A stretch of DNA of 64,000 nucleotides, taken from assembly GCF_021223605.1 (NCBI RefSeq), contig NZ_CP075175.1:248001-312000 (forward strand), given 5' to 3'. This DNA comes from Paenibacillus sp. 481. Lineage in GTDB: Bacteria > Bacillota > Bacilli > Paenibacillales > Paenibacillaceae. The notes under the pieces are model-generated. The model was not told where the DNA came from and did not search any database. It saw nothing but the letters and a program-made list of their open reading frames with translations. Positions within the stretch are counted from its first letter, which is position 1; every line of letters begins with the position of its first letter. Below, piece by piece: positions 52,421 through 62,758 of this stretch. Both the position numbers and the translations under genes were made by a program.

Positions 52421-53173
52421 ATGGGTAAATTACCATGCCCCCCGGGTCCTCCCGGTCCCCAAGGACCGCAAGGTCCACAAGGCCCTCAGGGCGCGCAAGG
52501 CTCCCAAGGTCCGCAAGGTATTAGAGGTACTACTGGAGCCACAGGTGCTCCCGGAACAGTAGGTGCTACTGGAGCTACTGGAGCTACAGGTGCTACTGGA
52601 GCTACTGGCGCTCCCGGAGCTGGAGCAATAGGAGCTACTGGAGCCACAGGTGTTCCCGGAGCAGCAGGAGCTATTGGATCTACAGGAGTTACTGGAGCAA
52701 CGGGCGTTACCGGACCAACAGCAATATTTTTATCCAGTGTACTTGATGTTTCCGTTAGACTAGCAGACCAAGTTGTAGCACAAAATACACCTATAGTCTT
52801 TGATACAACGGGAAGCTTCGGAACGGCTTATTCATTTACTGCGCCAGGATCAACGATATCGTTCCTCGAAACTGGGGTCTATACGATAGCATACAGTTTA
52901 AATTTGGCATCAGAGAGTGCGCCAAGTGTATGGGCACTGCAAATTGGAGTGCAAGGTGTCACTGGTATCGCTTCTCCGGTTGGTGAAGCAGGTAATGTAG
53001 GTGGAAATGTGGCTTGGAGCGGTACTCTACCTGTGCCGGTACTACCATTTACGTTAAGCGTGTTGAATATTTCAGCAGGTTCGAGAACTCTTACTAGAAC
53101 TGCAGGAAATACCGACCTTAGTTTCGCTGCAGAATTATTTATCACGAAAGTCGCTGAAGGAATTTCAACATAG
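52421..53173 (+). CDS. Collagen-like surface protein (BclA-type)
   Basis: A 250-residue protein: short Pro-rich start (MGKLPCPPG), a Gly-X-Y collagen-like region (about 8-98; first Gln/Pro-rich GPQ triplets, then Thr-rich GAT triplets), and a C-terminal globular beta domain (about 105-245) resembling exosporium BclA/TNF-like jelly rolls. The triplet register slips once at about residues 66-70 (GAPGAGAIG). No signal peptide, as in exosporium collagen-like proteins made inside the mother cell. AGGAGT lies six bases before ATG 52421. Likely a filament of the spore outer surface. Confidence 0.9.
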   Translation: MGKLPCPPGPPGPQGPQGPQGPQGAQGSQGPQGIRGTTGATGAPGTVGATGATGATGATGATGAPGAGAIGATGATGVPGAAGAIGSTGVTGATGVTGPTAIFLSSVLDVSVRLADQVVAQNTPIVFDTTGSFGTAYSFTAPGSTISFLETGVYTIAYSLNLASESAPSVWALQIGVQGVTGIASPVGEAGNVGGNVAWSGTLPVPVLPFTLSVLNISAGSRTLTRTAGNTDLSFAAELFITKVAEGIST

Positions 53174-53218
53174 ACTATTATGGATGAAGGCTAGGCTAAG
53201 GAAGCAGCACTTGTGAAC

Positions 53219-53266
53219 TGTAACCCGAAAGATAGACACTGAAAAAAGTGATCGCTTTCGGGTCAC
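53219..53266 (+). terminator. Hairpin after the collagen-like gene
   Basis: ACCCGAAAG (53223-53231) pairs with CTTTCGGGT (53255-53263), with an inner CACT/GTG element. A T run follows only about 20 bases later. Confidence 0.55.
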
Positions 53267-53446
53267 CGTGTAAACAGCTTCTTTTTTCTGCCTTGCTTAT
53301 AGATGACGGGCCAAATGCTCGACGAACTTCTCCAAAGTTTGTCAAAGCCACTGATATATAACGTTAGGCATATATTCATTGATGAACATGGCCGCCACAA
53401 TAGGCGACCTCTGGTGGCCTATTATGGCCTCAACTACTTGTTCATT

Positions 53447-54177
53447 TCACCGTACATGAGAGCGAATGAACTCTCTCAGACGATAGATTAACGCAGCAGC
53501 CTCTGCTCGGTTCAGATCGTTCAACGGCCGAAAAGTTCCGTCCTCGTAGCCCTGAACCATCTCCATTCCTGCCAAATCGGTCACTGCTTTGTTAGCCCAA
53601 TCCGAAACTTGGTACTGGTCGGCAAACTGGTGATCTCCAACTTCTCCTACAAGGTTAGAAGCATGTATTACGTTGTGCAACATCTTTGAAGCTTGTTCCC
53701 TTGTCACCCTAAACGCACGAGCAGCGATGTATACTCAGCTCGCGTAATCGCTCGGCGCGGTTCAAACTTCGTTTGACTAACCCCTCGGATTATCCCTATC
53801 TCCGCTAACAGCCTAATCTGTTCTTTATTGAACGTACGGCCGATATCGTCGAAGCGTACCCCTTTCTTTGGCGACCCAGACTACGACGCTTGTGTTGATG
53901 TCGGCTCTAGCTTGGGCTTTAGCATCGACGTTAGATCTGGCTTGGACTTGGGCTTCGATGTCGATATTAGATATTGATTGGGCTTCGGTGTCGGCATGCT
54001 CGTTGGTTGCATAGCAACGCCCCACTCCAACTTTACATGGTTACCGGATTGGTATCCATTCAGTGAAGGAGTTGCCGCCGCATCGACCTGATCGAGTCTG
54101 AACGGAAATATGGAAGCTGCGATTGCCATACAAAGGACAAGTTTAGAACATTTGCGAAATCGACTCTGAACAGACAT
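53447..54177 (-). pseudogene. Broken gene for a secreted two-SLH-repeat protein
   Basis: ATG 54177 (GGGGGC ribosome site) starts a signal peptide (to about residue 33) and a Pro/Thr/Lys/Ser linker. TAG at 53881-53883 stops it. The same frame then continues with an SLH repeat (KGVRFDDIGRTFNKEQIRLL... ITRAEYTSLLVRLG) up to a TGA at 53704-53706, where a one-base frame change leads into a second SLH repeat (TREQASKML... DGTFRPLNDLNRAEAAALIYRL) ending at 53447. So one nonsense and one frameshift separate three conserved parts. The TAG can be explained by decay; a sequencing error is an alternative for the shift. Confidence 0.8.
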
Positions 54178-54241
54178 AAAAGCCCCCTCCGTTATATGTG
54201 TTTTTCAAAGAACAATGACATACTCGCTCCGGCAAAAAACA

Positions 54242-54290
54242 AAAAAGCACCCCAAACGAAGGCTGTTACGCCTAAGTTTGAGGTGCTTCC
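54242..54290 (-). terminator. Terminator after the chemoreceptor gene
   Basis: AGCACCTCAAAC pairs with GTTTGGGGTGCT on the minus strand with an 18-base loop, then T runs. Confidence 0.75.
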
Positions 54291-54414
54291 TCAATTTACA
54301 AGTATGTTTACGAGTTATTATCCGTCGTTCTCTACAATATGTAAACGGACTAAAGTCACACGATTTCTGTGAGTTCAAACGTGTGGTTACAGCAAATATA
54401 GCTAGGTTCACTAG

Positions 54415-56439
54415 CTATTTTAGTTTGAATTTCAAAATATGCTGCTTTACGTATTCCGCCGTTTCAAGAACTTCATTTACGGTAATACCCAATTCCCTCA
54501 AAGCAGTCTGCTGCTGTTCGGTATCCACCAACATGCGTTCAGAATCGTTGGATGTTACACTTGCAATATTAGATAACTCCATTATCGAAGCACTGATCTC
54601 TTCTGAACTAGCTGCCATTTGCTCCGATACACTGCCCAAATGTTGAATTTGATCGTTTAATTTGGACATATCCTCTATAATATGTTTAAAAATATCTTCT
54701 ACTTTCGTACTTAATTCCAGTCCATCTACGACCTCAGACTTTACAAGTGAGAGCGAATCAACCGAACTATCCGTTTCTCTCGTTATTTCTGCAACTAGAC
54801 TCGTAATTTGCTTCGCAGACTCGGCAGATTGATCAGCCAGCTTCTTCACTTCATTCGCAACTACCGAAAAGCCTCTACCGTTCTCTCCCGCTCTAGCCGC
54901 TTCAATAGCAGCATTCAAAGCTAGCATATTCGTTTGCGCCGCAATATCATTAATAATCGTAGCGAATTGCCCGATCTCCTTGGACCGATTTGCTAATATT
55001 TCTACTAAAGTATAGGAATTCGATACAGCTCTATCAATAGATTTCATTTGCGAGACCGTCTCCGAAACCGTAAGATTACCTTCAACCGCTCGATGATGCG
55101 TCTGCTGCGAAATATCGCCAATGTCTGACGTACTCTCTGCAATCGTTGCAATTCCGACTGCACTTTCTTGCAGCGCGTTGGAAATTTCCTTTGCACTTTC
55201 AGTCTGTGTCGTTGAACCGATCGCCACTCTATTAATGCTCTCTGAAATGCGATCAGAAGCGTTCGCAACCGTTGACGATCCTTTGTTTAACGTATCAGTT
55301 GCTACGTAAAGACCGTCTACACGCTGTGACCACAAGCTAATTAACTGGCGTAAATCGGAGGACATACTATGAAATGCTCTAGTTAACTCTCCTACTTCAT
55401 CTTTATTTTTTATAGCTACAATCTCAACTGTTAGATCCCCTCTAGCCAACTGTTGGACATTTGCAGTCAACATCTTGATTGGCTTGATTAAATGCTTATG
55501 GAAGTAAGCAATGACCGCAATCGAAATGAAAAATGAAATGATGATCATCCATACCGTTGTCTTAATGATTTCCTCTGTCAAGGTTGAGAATTCATGAATA
55601 TTGAGCATTCCAGCCACTTTCCAACCTGTTTGTTCATTAGTTGTGAACATAACAAGTGCTCCCTCGCCATCGATCTCAGTCTCGAACATACCTGATTTCG
55701 TTTCATACATTTTAGAAACATCTTGCTCACTCATTGCATATCCAACTGCTGCATAAGGGTGCGTGATCACTTTTTTATTCTCATCCAAAATGAAAGCATA
55801 CCCCGACGTACCCACTTTTTGCTGCCGCACGGTATCCGTCAAATACTTCTTTAACGATAAATTGACAACGGCCACAGCACGTCCGTCGTCAGTCGTCTTC
55901 GCTAAAGAAATGACTATATTTTTAGACGCCAACGATACGTGGGGATCAGAAATAATGACTTTTCCCTTGTTCTTCATGGCTTCCTTATACCATTGCTCAT
56001 TCCGTGCATCATACCCTCTATCCAAGACAGTTGCAGGTTCCATCGCAAAACGCTTATCATCAACAGCTAACCCTATTACTTCCGTATCGTCAGTATGCGC
56101 TGATTTAAATTGGCTTAACACGGTTTGAATGTGTGAATTGGAGGCAAGATTAGTCGTTTCATTTATTTTCATATTCGCATACATACTTGAAGGCAAAGCC
56201 TGAGCCAGCACATCGACATCTTTCATCATCGGCGTGACGACTCGGTCTACGAGCGTACTTAAATTGTCTATCTGCGTTCGTGATGAGGTTAGCAATAGTT
56301 TCTCTAAAGAATTGGCTGCCGTATTGAACGAAAAATAGCCCACTAAAAGGCTTGGTGTTAACACGAGAATGGTGAAAAATGCGAAGATTTTTTGCGTTAT
56401 TTTCCACTGAAACACACGCTTAAAACGATTTTGTTTCAT
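54415..56439 (-). CDS. Methyl-accepting chemotaxis protein (dCache sensor)
   Basis: A 674-residue chemoreceptor: membrane helix (about 14-34), extracellular dCache-type ligand domain (about 35-280, with [19 protein letters not shown]), second helix (about 288-308), HAMP (about 310-362), and the coiled-coil signalling domain with the conserved hairpin tip [20 protein letters not shown] (about 495-515). Cache receptors in Firmicutes often sense amino acids, but this ligand is unknown. A SigD-like promoter lies about 210 bp upstream, fitting motility-linked control. Confidence 0.92.
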   Translation of the reverse strand: MKQNRFKRVFQWKITQKIFAFFTILVLTPSLLVGYFSFNTAANSLEKLLLTSSRTQIDNLSTLVDRVVTPMMKDVDVLAQALPSSMYANMKINETTNLASNSHIQTVLSQFKSAHTDDTEVIGLAVDDKRFAMEPATVLDRGYDARNEQWYKEAMKNKGKVIISDPHVSLASKNIVISLAKTTDDGRAVAVVNLSLKKYLTDTVRQQKVGTSGYAFILDENKKVITHPYAAVGYAMSEQDVSKMYETKSGMFETEIDGEGALVMFTTNEQTGWKVAGMLNIHEFSTLTEEIIKTTVWMIIISFFISIAVIAYFHKHLIKPIKMLTANVQQLARGDLTVEIVAIKNKDEVGELTRAFHSMSSDLRQLISLWSQRVDGLYVATDTLNKGSSTVANASDRISESINRVAIGSTTQTESAKEISNALQESAVGIATIAESTSDIGDISQQTHHRAVEGNLTVSETVSQMKSIDRAVSNSYTLVEILANRSKEIGQFATIINDIAAQTNMLALNAAIEAARAGENGRGFSVVANEVKKLADQSAESAKQITSLVAEITRETDSSVDSLSLVKSEVVDGLELSTKVEDIFKHIIEDMSKLNDQIQHLGSVSEQMAASSEEISASIMELSNIASVTSNDSERMLVDTEQQQTALRELGITVNEVLETAEYVKQHILKFKLK

Positions 56440-56798
56440 ATTGAATCTCCCCCGTTTTGGTATCCAGCTGCATTGAGTACTGCCAATGCTTCACGACATA
56501 CGTCGCATACCATGTTGCCTTAACATTGTGATACCGCTCTCTCTCCCTCCGCTGCATGGGCACATTGGTCTTCGTCATGAAACAAATGATATTGTTAGAA
56601 AGCTCATCTATGTTATCGCCCGGGTGTCGTTAACTCTCTCGTAATTATTTTCGGTATAATACGCAGGAAAATTTATACTATTCACGGATATTTTCAATAT
56701 TTTCAATGCAAATTTTTAGTTTTGAAATGGTTCACACACAAAATAACTCATTTCAATGTCTAAACAACACTAAAATGAGCAAATACGTAAAATTTTCA
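56440..56798. other. 359-bp intergenic region upstream of the chemoreceptor gene
   Basis: It contains the candidate SigD promoter (56648-56675). The rest is AT-rich with no supported gene; no clear terminator for the ger operon was found, although that operon ends at 56799. Confidence 0.5.
56648..56675 (-). promoter_or_regulatory. SigD-like promoter of the chemoreceptor gene
   Basis: On the minus strand TAAA (56672-56675), a 16-bp spacer, then ACCGAAAA (56648-56655). It matches the SigD pattern TAAA-N15-GCCGATAA in the -35 and at six of eight -10 positions. The gene start is about 210 bp downstream. Confidence 0.4.
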
Positions 56799-57926
56799 CT
56801 AACTCGTAATACCTACATTCGTAAATCTTACGTTCACATCGAACTCGAATTGAGCATGTTCATACATGCCTCTCCATTTTTCGGATGAAAAATCTTTCAC
56901 TCTGACCGACGAACGATACTCACTTCCAAAACCAACAGGATCAACTTGCAACTCCTGCAAACGTTTAATGAGCTGCTCGTATTGTTTTTTTAAGCTTCGA
57001 CTAGCTTCACGCTCAAGCGCATGAATAGCTTCTTTTTCCTGCAAGTCCATCTGCTGACTGATCTCCTCCATTTGCCCCATAATTTTCACCCGAATATGAA
57101 ACAAAGGCGTTTTCGCGTCAACAAGCTTCAACTTCACGTCAGAGGAAATATTGGATAATGTAATAAAAAGGTTGGGCGATTTCGACGTGTAAAAAGGCTT
57201 CAAGTGATTGCCCTCAAGTTTGACTTCAAATGAATCAAACTTGTGATTGTCCATCAACGTTTTAAGAAAGAAACCTTGCTCGTGCCCTAAGGTACCTACC
57301 AAGCGATCATCCTTCATTAACGCCAGTTTCGTGATCATGATCTCGCCCTTTACGTGCTCTAGATAAGGCAGTACAGGATCTCGGCCCTTGCGGTAATAAG
57401 CATTTAAAAATCGGTTTAACGTAGGGGATGGCACTAAGCCCCTCCGCTCATTTTTTGTGATCATATGAAATAGGAACTCACCTATATTCATTTTGGGCTT
57501 ATTATTCTCGGACAGTAGCTGCTTCGCTGAACCCTTGGCAACCGCTAAAAAAACATCCGTCCCGATTTCAGAATCGCGCTGCAACGTATCTGTCAACGTA
57601 ATAATTCCTTCTTTAGCCAGTGGCTCGCCATAGAGAACGACTCGCAATTGACCAATTACATTCTTCGTTGCTGTCTTTAAGTTAATTTTATTGCGTGCGC
57701 CTTTGCTCGTATTATTCGTAGCCTCTGTTATCGTCGTCGTTTCCTTAGACTCCTGACTTTCTTGATAAGCGACTATCGTTGTGCGAATCGTTGCATCTGA
57801 TTGCTCTATACGGTCATAGCCTATAAGGTTAACAACACCTAGTCTGTCGATAATTTTTTGTTCAGCACAGCCTATACACATCACCAACGTTAGGACACAT
57901 ACAACCTTCTTCACTCTACTTGTCAA
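56799..57926 (-). CDS. gerC: Ger(x)C-family spore germination lipoprotein
   Basis: A 375-residue GerAC/GerBC/GerKC-type protein. The signal peptide ends in MCIGC, giving lipidation at Cys20; the mature start KIIDRLGVVNLIGYDR resembles the family signature ([DE]xLxxVxxxGxD). In germinant receptors the C subunit is an outer-face lipoprotein of the spore inner membrane and is needed for receptor function. The gene overlaps gerB by 4 bases (ATGA), so it is translationally coupled. Confidence 0.9.
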   Translation of the reverse strand: MTSRVKKVVCVLTLVMCIGCAEQKIIDRLGVVNLIGYDRIEQSDATIRTTIVAYQESQESKETTTITEATNNTSKGARNKINLKTATKNVIGQLRVVLYGEPLAKEGIITLTDTLQRDSEIGTDVFLAVAKGSAKQLLSENNKPKMNIGEFLFHMITKNERRGLVPSPTLNRFLNAYYRKGRDPVLPYLEHVKGEIMITKLALMKDDRLVGTLGHEQGFFLKTLMDNHKFDSFEVKLEGNHLKPFYTSKSPNLFITLSNISSDVKLKLVDAKTPLFHIRVKIMGQMEEISQQMDLQEKEAIHALEREASRSLKKQYEQLIKRLQELQVDPVGFGSEYRSSVRVKDFSSEKWRGMYEHAQFEFDVNVRFTNVGITS

Positions 57927-59041
57927 GACGCACTCCCCTTACTATAACGATGTTGAATACAGCCGAAAATGTACGAAACGATAAGTAGCACAGCTGGGTA
58001 AATAAATGAAACCACATTTGCCAAATACCCCAACCATGTAGACAGAACGGCTAACTCATCGCCAGTCTGAATCCACTCACTTGCTGTAAACAGCACGATC
58101 ATGAGCATGACATATACATGCTTACGTTTAAAGTTAAACGTCTTATTTATGCTGCTCGTAATGAGCCAGCTCCATATCATCAAATTAGCTAGCACAACAA
58201 TGAACCACAGCATTATCAAAATATATTCGAATCGTTCTAGAAAAGAGAAATGAACGATTTTAAACAACGTCAGTGTTCCCCACGAATTGTTTTCCAGCTG
58301 ATAAGGAGTGTAATAACCTAGCGAGATGACCATTACGACCAAATACAGCAAATTAACAAGAAACATACCTGCATGTGCATATTTTCCAATTTCATGCTTA
58401 TCTTTCATGTATGTACTCGTGTAAAAAATAACATCAAAACCACCAACTGTTGCCCCCATTGCCAGCACTCCATTAAACAGCTCACGTGGACTCGCCTCCA
58501 AAATAGGTAACAGCTGTCGCCAATCCGCTTCTTTAATCGGGAAGTACAATAATAAAATCATCCATCCCACTAATAACAAATGAATAAGTGAGATCGATGC
58601 AATCACTCTCAAACCACCTACAAGTCCATATCCAATGAGCATCAGAAAAATAATCGAGTAGAGACCCACTGACAGCTCTGGGAAAATCCAAATTTGCAGC
58701 ACCTCTATATAATTACGCAGCACATAAATCGAAACGATGATCCAATAGCACACCATCATCACATTTAACAGTCCACCCACCCATTTTCCAAACAACTGTT
58801 GATGAATGGTATGTAAATCTGCATATTGGAACCGTTTTAACATTTTTAAAATAAAAAATATCGAAAGGTGAGCACACACCCCCACAATGATGACCGAAAT
58901 CCATGCGTCATGGCCAGCTTCTTTATAGACGTACTTTTGATAAGCAAGCATGCCTATCGTAATTTGACTGACTATCATTAACGGAATGGTTAACGATGGA
59001 TGGATAAGTCGCTGGATGGAAGCCTTGTCGCCACTCATCAT
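57923..59041 (-). CDS. gerB: GerAB/spore permease family germinant receptor subunit B
   Basis: A 372-residue membrane protein with about ten helices, related to the APC amino-acid transporter superfamily. B subunits bind the germinant (amino acids or sugars). It starts nine bases after gerA and overlaps gerC, the middle gene of the A-B-C order. Helix 1 (TIGMLAYQKYVYK) and the central GATVGGFDVIFYTSTYMKDK fit the family. The specific germinant cannot be read from the sequence. Confidence 0.9.
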   Translation of the reverse strand: MMSGDKASIQRLIHPSLTIPLMIVSQITIGMLAYQKYVYKEAGHDAWISVIIVGVCAHLSIFFILKMLKRFQYADLHTIHQQLFGKWVGGLLNVMMVCYWIIVSIYVLRNYIEVLQIWIFPELSVGLYSIIFLMLIGYGLVGGLRVIASISLIHLLLVGWMILLLYFPIKEADWRQLLPILEASPRELFNGVLAMGATVGGFDVIFYTSTYMKDKHEIGKYAHAGMFLVNLLYLVVMVISLGYYTPYQLENNSWGTLTLFKIVHFSFLERFEYILIMLWFIVVLANLMIWSWLITSSINKTFNFKRKHVYVMLMIVLFTASEWIQTGDELAVLSTWLGYLANVVSFIYPAVLLIVSYIFGCIQHRYSKGSAS

Positions 59042-59050
59042 GGATCACCT

Positions 59051-60523
59051 TCACTCTAAGAAGTCTTTGTTACGTTGATTGGGGTACGCGCCAATTTGTG
59101 TATTTACTGCCTTCGATAAGAACGGCGTTGTCGACTCCTGTTCCATCTTTCCTAAAATCAATTGTTTCGTCTGCAAATAAGGCCTACCCACACTTGTTTG
59201 TTGGACGAGGTGGAGCGTTAAAAAACACAGCCCGACCGCAATTCCGATCCCGCCCCACATTCCTGCTAAAATAATAAATGGGTAGCGGATCACTTGTAGG
59301 GTGTTGCCCATTGCAAAGTTCGGAATGGTAAAGGAGGCTAGCGCTCCCAAGGCGACAATCATAAGCAGCACATTACTAACAAAACCCGCTTCCACCGCAG
59401 CTTGTCCAATGACGATACCACCCACTATACCCATCGTTTGACCAACTTTAGTCGGCAGCCTTACCCCTGCCTCACGGAGCAACTCGACGATTGTTTCCAG
59501 CAATAGAGCTTCAACGACTGGTGGAAACGGAACTTTGGAATGGGAATGGATAAGCGTGATCAACAGTTCGGAAGGAAGAACATGATAATGGTATGTAATC
59601 GCCGCAACATAGAACGACGTCGCAAATATAGAAGCAAACATCGCACACATGCGTAGCATACGCAGCAGCAGCCCTAAATTCCAGCGCTGATATATATCGG
59701 TCGCCACTTGGAAAAATTCAAACAAAGAGATCGGACAAATCGCTGCAAATGGGCTACCATCGACGATAAAAGCTATTTTTCCATCTAACAAGTTTTTGCT
59801 TACACTGTCGGGTCTCTCCGTATGCAGCATAGTCGGAAATAACGTCAGCGTGCTATCATCCAAGAGCTGTGCTAGCTTTAAACAATCCATAATACCATCG
59901 ATCGCTTTCAGCTTCGACAAGCGCTGCTTGAGCAGGCGGACTGTACACTCATCCGCTTTTCCATGCAAATACATCAATGAGACCTTCGTCTTTGTTGTTG
60001 GGCCTAACTCGGTTTGTTCGATATGCAGATTCATATCTGGCAGCAGTTTATAAATTAACGCAATATTCGTCGTTAGATCCTCGACAAAAGCGACCTGTGA
60101 TCCGAACACATGTGATTCAATTTCGGCTTTGGACAGCGCACGCCCATGAGAGGCTGCCGTGTTCAAAAGTAAGCCCGTTGAATCAGTCGAATCAGTCGAA
60201 TCAGGTGTACCCGCTGTGCCATCTGAAACGTAGACAAAGCACCAGCCCTGCAGCAGCTTTAAGCTAATATCTTCGATATCGCCTGTATGGATCGCTTCTT
60301 TTAAAGGAATATGGTTCAATAGCGATTCAGGCGTTATTTCCTTGCTTCCATCGAAAGGAGTCGCGAGCTGGATATAGCGCAGCACTTCGTCATCCATCAA
60401 TTTGTCATCTGTCAGTTGACTAATAAACAAGATCGAGATCGTGTTGCCTTGCAGCTTAAGCTGCTTGCACATGAAGCCGCTATGATGGGTGAACCGCTCA
60501 TGAAGCTGTTGAAGTATGCTCAT
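59051..60523 (-). CDS. gerA: GerA-family spore germination protein, subunit A
   Basis: A 490-residue GerAA/GerKA-type protein: soluble N-terminal part (1-260) and about five membrane helices (about 285-440). Conserved stretches include PFPPVVEALLLETIVELLREAGVRLPTKVGQTMGIVGGIVIGQAAVEAG. The A subunit forms the oligomeric ion channel of the germinant receptor. Around residue 108-114 the encoding DNA has three 9-bp tandem units (GTCGAATCA-like) giving DSTDSTDST. A SigG-like promoter lies just upstream. Confidence 0.92.
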   Translation of the reverse strand: MSILQQLHERFTHHSGFMCKQLKLQGNTISILFISQLTDDKLMDDEVLRYIQLATPFDGSKEITPESLLNHIPLKEAIHTGDIEDISLKLLQGWCFVYVSDGTAGTPDSTDSTDSTGLLLNTAASHGRALSKAEIESHVFGSQVAFVEDLTTNIALIYKLLPDMNLHIEQTELGPTTKTKVSLMYLHGKADECTVRLLKQRLSKLKAIDGIMDCLKLAQLLDDSTLTLFPTMLHTERPDSVSKNLLDGKIAFIVDGSPFAAICPISLFEFFQVATDIYQRWNLGLLLRMLRMCAMFASIFATSFYVAAITYHYHVLPSELLITLIHSHSKVPFPPVVEALLLETIVELLREAGVRLPTKVGQTMGIVGGIVIGQAAVEAGFVSNVLLMIVALGALASFTIPNFAMGNTLQVIRYPFIILAGMWGGIGIAVGLCFLTLHLVQQTSVGRPYLQTKQLILGKMEQESTTPFLSKAVNTQIGAYPNQRNKDFLE

Positions 60524-60568
60524 ACGAACCTCCAGTCATATGCACGTCCTTTACGAAATAGGCGATGT

Positions 60569-60599
60569 TAGTATACACATATGAACCTGAAATTACTCC
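60569..60599 (-). promoter_or_regulatory. SigG-like promoter of the gerA-gerB-gerC operon
   Basis: On the minus strand GGAGTA (60594-60599), an 18-bp spacer and TATACTA (60569-60575), close to the SigG pattern TGAATA-N17/18-CATACTA (four of six and six of seven). It is about 45 bases before the gerA start, as expected for forespore expression. Confidence 0.5.
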
Positions 60600-60625
60600 G
60601 CCAACAAAAGAACATCAAACCAAAT

Positions 60626-60663
60626 AAACACCTCTTATTATTCAAGCGTAAGAGGTGTTTACT
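60626..60663 (-). terminator. Terminator after the XRE-TPR regulator gene
   Basis: TAAACACCTCTTA pairs perfectly with TAAGAGGTGTTTA around CGCTTGAATAA; minus-strand T tail. Confidence 0.85.
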
Positions 60664-60668
60664 GAAGT

Positions 60669-61946
60669 TTAATGTTGATAGATAGTCTTAATGATAGCGT
60701 TCGCTTTTTGGACGGTTTCCAATTTCAATAAACGATAATGATCGACCATCGATTGCGTAATGGAAGATATACTTTGCAGCATTCCATCATATAAGGAGAT
60801 TTGCTTATAAGTGAGCGCACTGTTAAGATACGCGTCAAATGCCGCTTCAAGCTCAAGTTCATTGAGCAACAACTTCCCTTTCATTTGGTAAAAATAGGCG
60901 AGTTTTGAACGTTTAAATGGTGTTGTGCGTATGTCTTGGATGGATTGTTCCATGTCTGCTTCGTATTGAAGAAGTCGTTTCGCTGCGTTGAGGTCATTTT
61001 TCGTGAGGTATAGATCCATAAGTTCGGTCACAGCATAAATGATGTTGTAAGCGGAAGCATGGTTCAAATAGTCAGCGAGCTGTAAAATAGCTGATTCGAT
61101 GTCTCCTGTTTTGCCGAGCAGCATCGCTCGTCTCAGTTGCGCATTTTCTTTGATTTGCGGAAAAGAAAATGTGCTATATGTATCCAGATAAAATTGGCTA
61201 ATCTCGTACTTACCTAAATAATAATACGCGTTGCTCACATTCAATATGGCGCTTGCCTTGTATTCACTGTCTGTCTTATCGTGCTCAATGACGTATTCAC
61301 TTAGTCGGATCGCCTCATCGAAATGAAGAATACAGTATGCGTGAATACCAAGCACATAATGGAGCACAATCCGCTCACGCTCGGTTAGAAATTGAGCATA
61401 TTTCAGTGCGTATTCACCTAATACGTACGTCGTATTCAACGTCGCAAAATCGTTCCGTTCAATTAAATATTGTTGATATAAACCTTTGGCCACAAAAGGC
61501 TGCATGCCGTGGTTTCGACAATGTTCCACGATTAGCTTGAGCAAAGCTAGTTTAACCGGTACCTCTTTAATCGTATTGACGGTTATGTACAATTGTTCCA
61601 CGAGATCGTAACTGTCACCGTCAGCAGATTGCAGAAATTTAGCGGCAACAGCGGTTATTAAGCTCGTATTTGAAGTTTGTAAAGTCTCATGAAAAATGAG
61701 AAATAAAGCTGCTGACCGATGCTCTAATTCGATATACGGCTTAATAATATCCTCAGTCGGAATATGTAAAACTTCCGAAATGGTGCGGACCTTATTAAAG
61801 TCAGGCCGCCTTACTTCTCCGTTTTCGATTCTAGATAAATTGCTTTTATTCGTACCGGTCAATTCTTGCAGTTGTGCTAAAGTCATCTCCGCTTTACGTC
61901 GATATTTGTGAATAAGCTCCCCAAGAGGCGTTGTGACAGCACTCAC
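60669..61946 (-). CDS. XRE-family regulator with TPR repeat region
   Basis: A 425-residue protein: an N-terminal helix-turn-helix (10-65, MTLAQLQELTGTNKSNLSRIENGEVRRPDFNKV) and an all-helical C-terminal region of TPR-like repeats (about 150-420). The layout resembles RRNPP-type peptide-responsive regulators. Such regulators usually have a signal-peptide gene next to them, but the space downstream holds only a terminator. GTG 61946 is the start, six bases after GGAGGAG (the ATG just upstream is followed by a stop). It lies immediately upstream of the ger operon, separated by a terminator and a SigG-like promoter. Confidence 0.85.
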   Translation of the reverse strand: MSAVTTPLGELIHKYRRKAEMTLAQLQELTGTNKSNLSRIENGEVRRPDFNKVRTISEVLHIPTEDIIKPYIELEHRSAALFLIFHETLQTSNTSLITAVAAKFLQSADGDSYDLVEQLYITVNTIKEVPVKLALLKLIVEHCRNHGMQPFVAKGLYQQYLIERNDFATLNTTYVLGEYALKYAQFLTERERIVLHYVLGIHAYCILHFDEAIRLSEYVIEHDKTDSEYKASAILNVSNAYYYLGKYEISQFYLDTYSTFSFPQIKENAQLRRAMLLGKTGDIESAILQLADYLNHASAYNIIYAVTELMDLYLTKNDLNAAKRLLQYEADMEQSIQDIRTTPFKRSKLAYFYQMKGKLLLNELELEAAFDAYLNSALTYKQISLYDGMLQSISSITQSMVDHYRLLKLETVQKANAIIKTIYQH

Positions 61947-62055
61947 ATGTTTCTCCTCCTTTTAGACAAAAAGAAACCACTATAAGGTACACAAGTATAA
62001 CTTACCACTAATATCCACGATTGTAAATTGTGATTTTAGCTCGAATATTGCCGGT

Positions 62056-62673
62056 TCAAAGGTTCATCGGATTGAGCTGCATGAGCAAATAAAGCGCTAT
62101 TCCCCAAATAATAAAAGCAGATACTCGATTTAAAGCAAAAAGTAGCCTTCCTGATGAATGCAAGCTGCCCACCCATCTACCTGCACACGCTAAACCAGCA
62201 AACCAGCACCACGACACGATTACCGTCGCACCTGTAAAAGCCCATTTTTGTGCATCACTATAAACAAGCGAGCTCGTGCCGATTACACCAATCGTGTCTA
62301 AAATGGCGTGCGGATTAAGCAGCGACACCGATGCTGCGAACAACACTTGCCGACGAAGTGGCAGCGCCTCCTGTCGCTCAACGCGATTCGCTTGGCTGCG
62401 CCAGACGATCCACCCCATATATAGTAGAAATAAAATGCCGATTCCGAAAATAAGTTGTTTTAACATCGGAACGGTCAACACAACAAGTGAAACCCCTTGC
62501 ACAGCCATTACAATTAACAACGTATCGCAAAGCGATGCGGTAATGAACGCTGGTGCCGCTCGCCATAAGCTCGGTTGGCTTGCTCCTTGGTTAAAAATAA
62601 AAACATTTTGTACACCTAGCGGCAAAATTAATCCAAATGCTAATATGATCCCATGCAGCATAGCTTCAAACAT
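62056..62673 (-). CDS. LysE/ArgO-family amino acid exporter
   Basis: A 205-residue membrane protein with about six helices and the ArgO-type start (GIILAFGLILPLGVQNVFIFNQGA), then DTLLIVMAVQGVS and NPHAILDTIGVIGTSSL. ArgO/LysE proteins export arginine, lysine or analogues. AAGGAGG precedes ATG 62673. It is divergent from a MocR-type regulator, which likely controls it; exporter/regulator pairs like this respond to amino acid or PLP status. Confidence 0.88.
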   Translation of the reverse strand: MFEAMLHGIILAFGLILPLGVQNVFIFNQGASQPSLWRAAPAFITASLCDTLLIVMAVQGVSLVVLTVPMLKQLIFGIGILFLLYMGWIVWRSQANRVERQEALPLRRQVLFAASVSLLNPHAILDTIGVIGTSSLVYSDAQKWAFTGATVIVSWCWFAGLACAGRWVGSLHSSGRLLFALNRVSAFIIWGIALYLLMQLNPMNL

Positions 62674-62714
62674 GATGTTCCTCCTTAAGATGATTATGTA
62701 AATGAAAAATTCGG

Positions 62715-62758
62715 GTCAGCAGGTTCAAGTGGGTTCAAGCAGATTCAAGCAGGTTCAC
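62715..62758. repeat. GGTTCAAGCAG-type short direct repeats
   Basis: Four imperfect 10-11-bp copies (GGTTCAAGTG, GGTTCAAGCAG, ATTCAAGCAG, GGTTCACTC) in tandem, just upstream of the exporter gene. Confidence 0.6.

Noticed and set aside
53303-53491. A 62-codon plus-strand frame after the collagen-like gene
   Set aside because: No clear ribosome site, overlaps the end of the SLH pseudogene on the other strand and shows no domain.
53825-54025. A 66-codon minus-strand frame inside the SLH pseudogene region
   Set aside because: It is a shifted reading of the Thr/Pro/Lys linker; the SLH sequence continues in the original frame instead.
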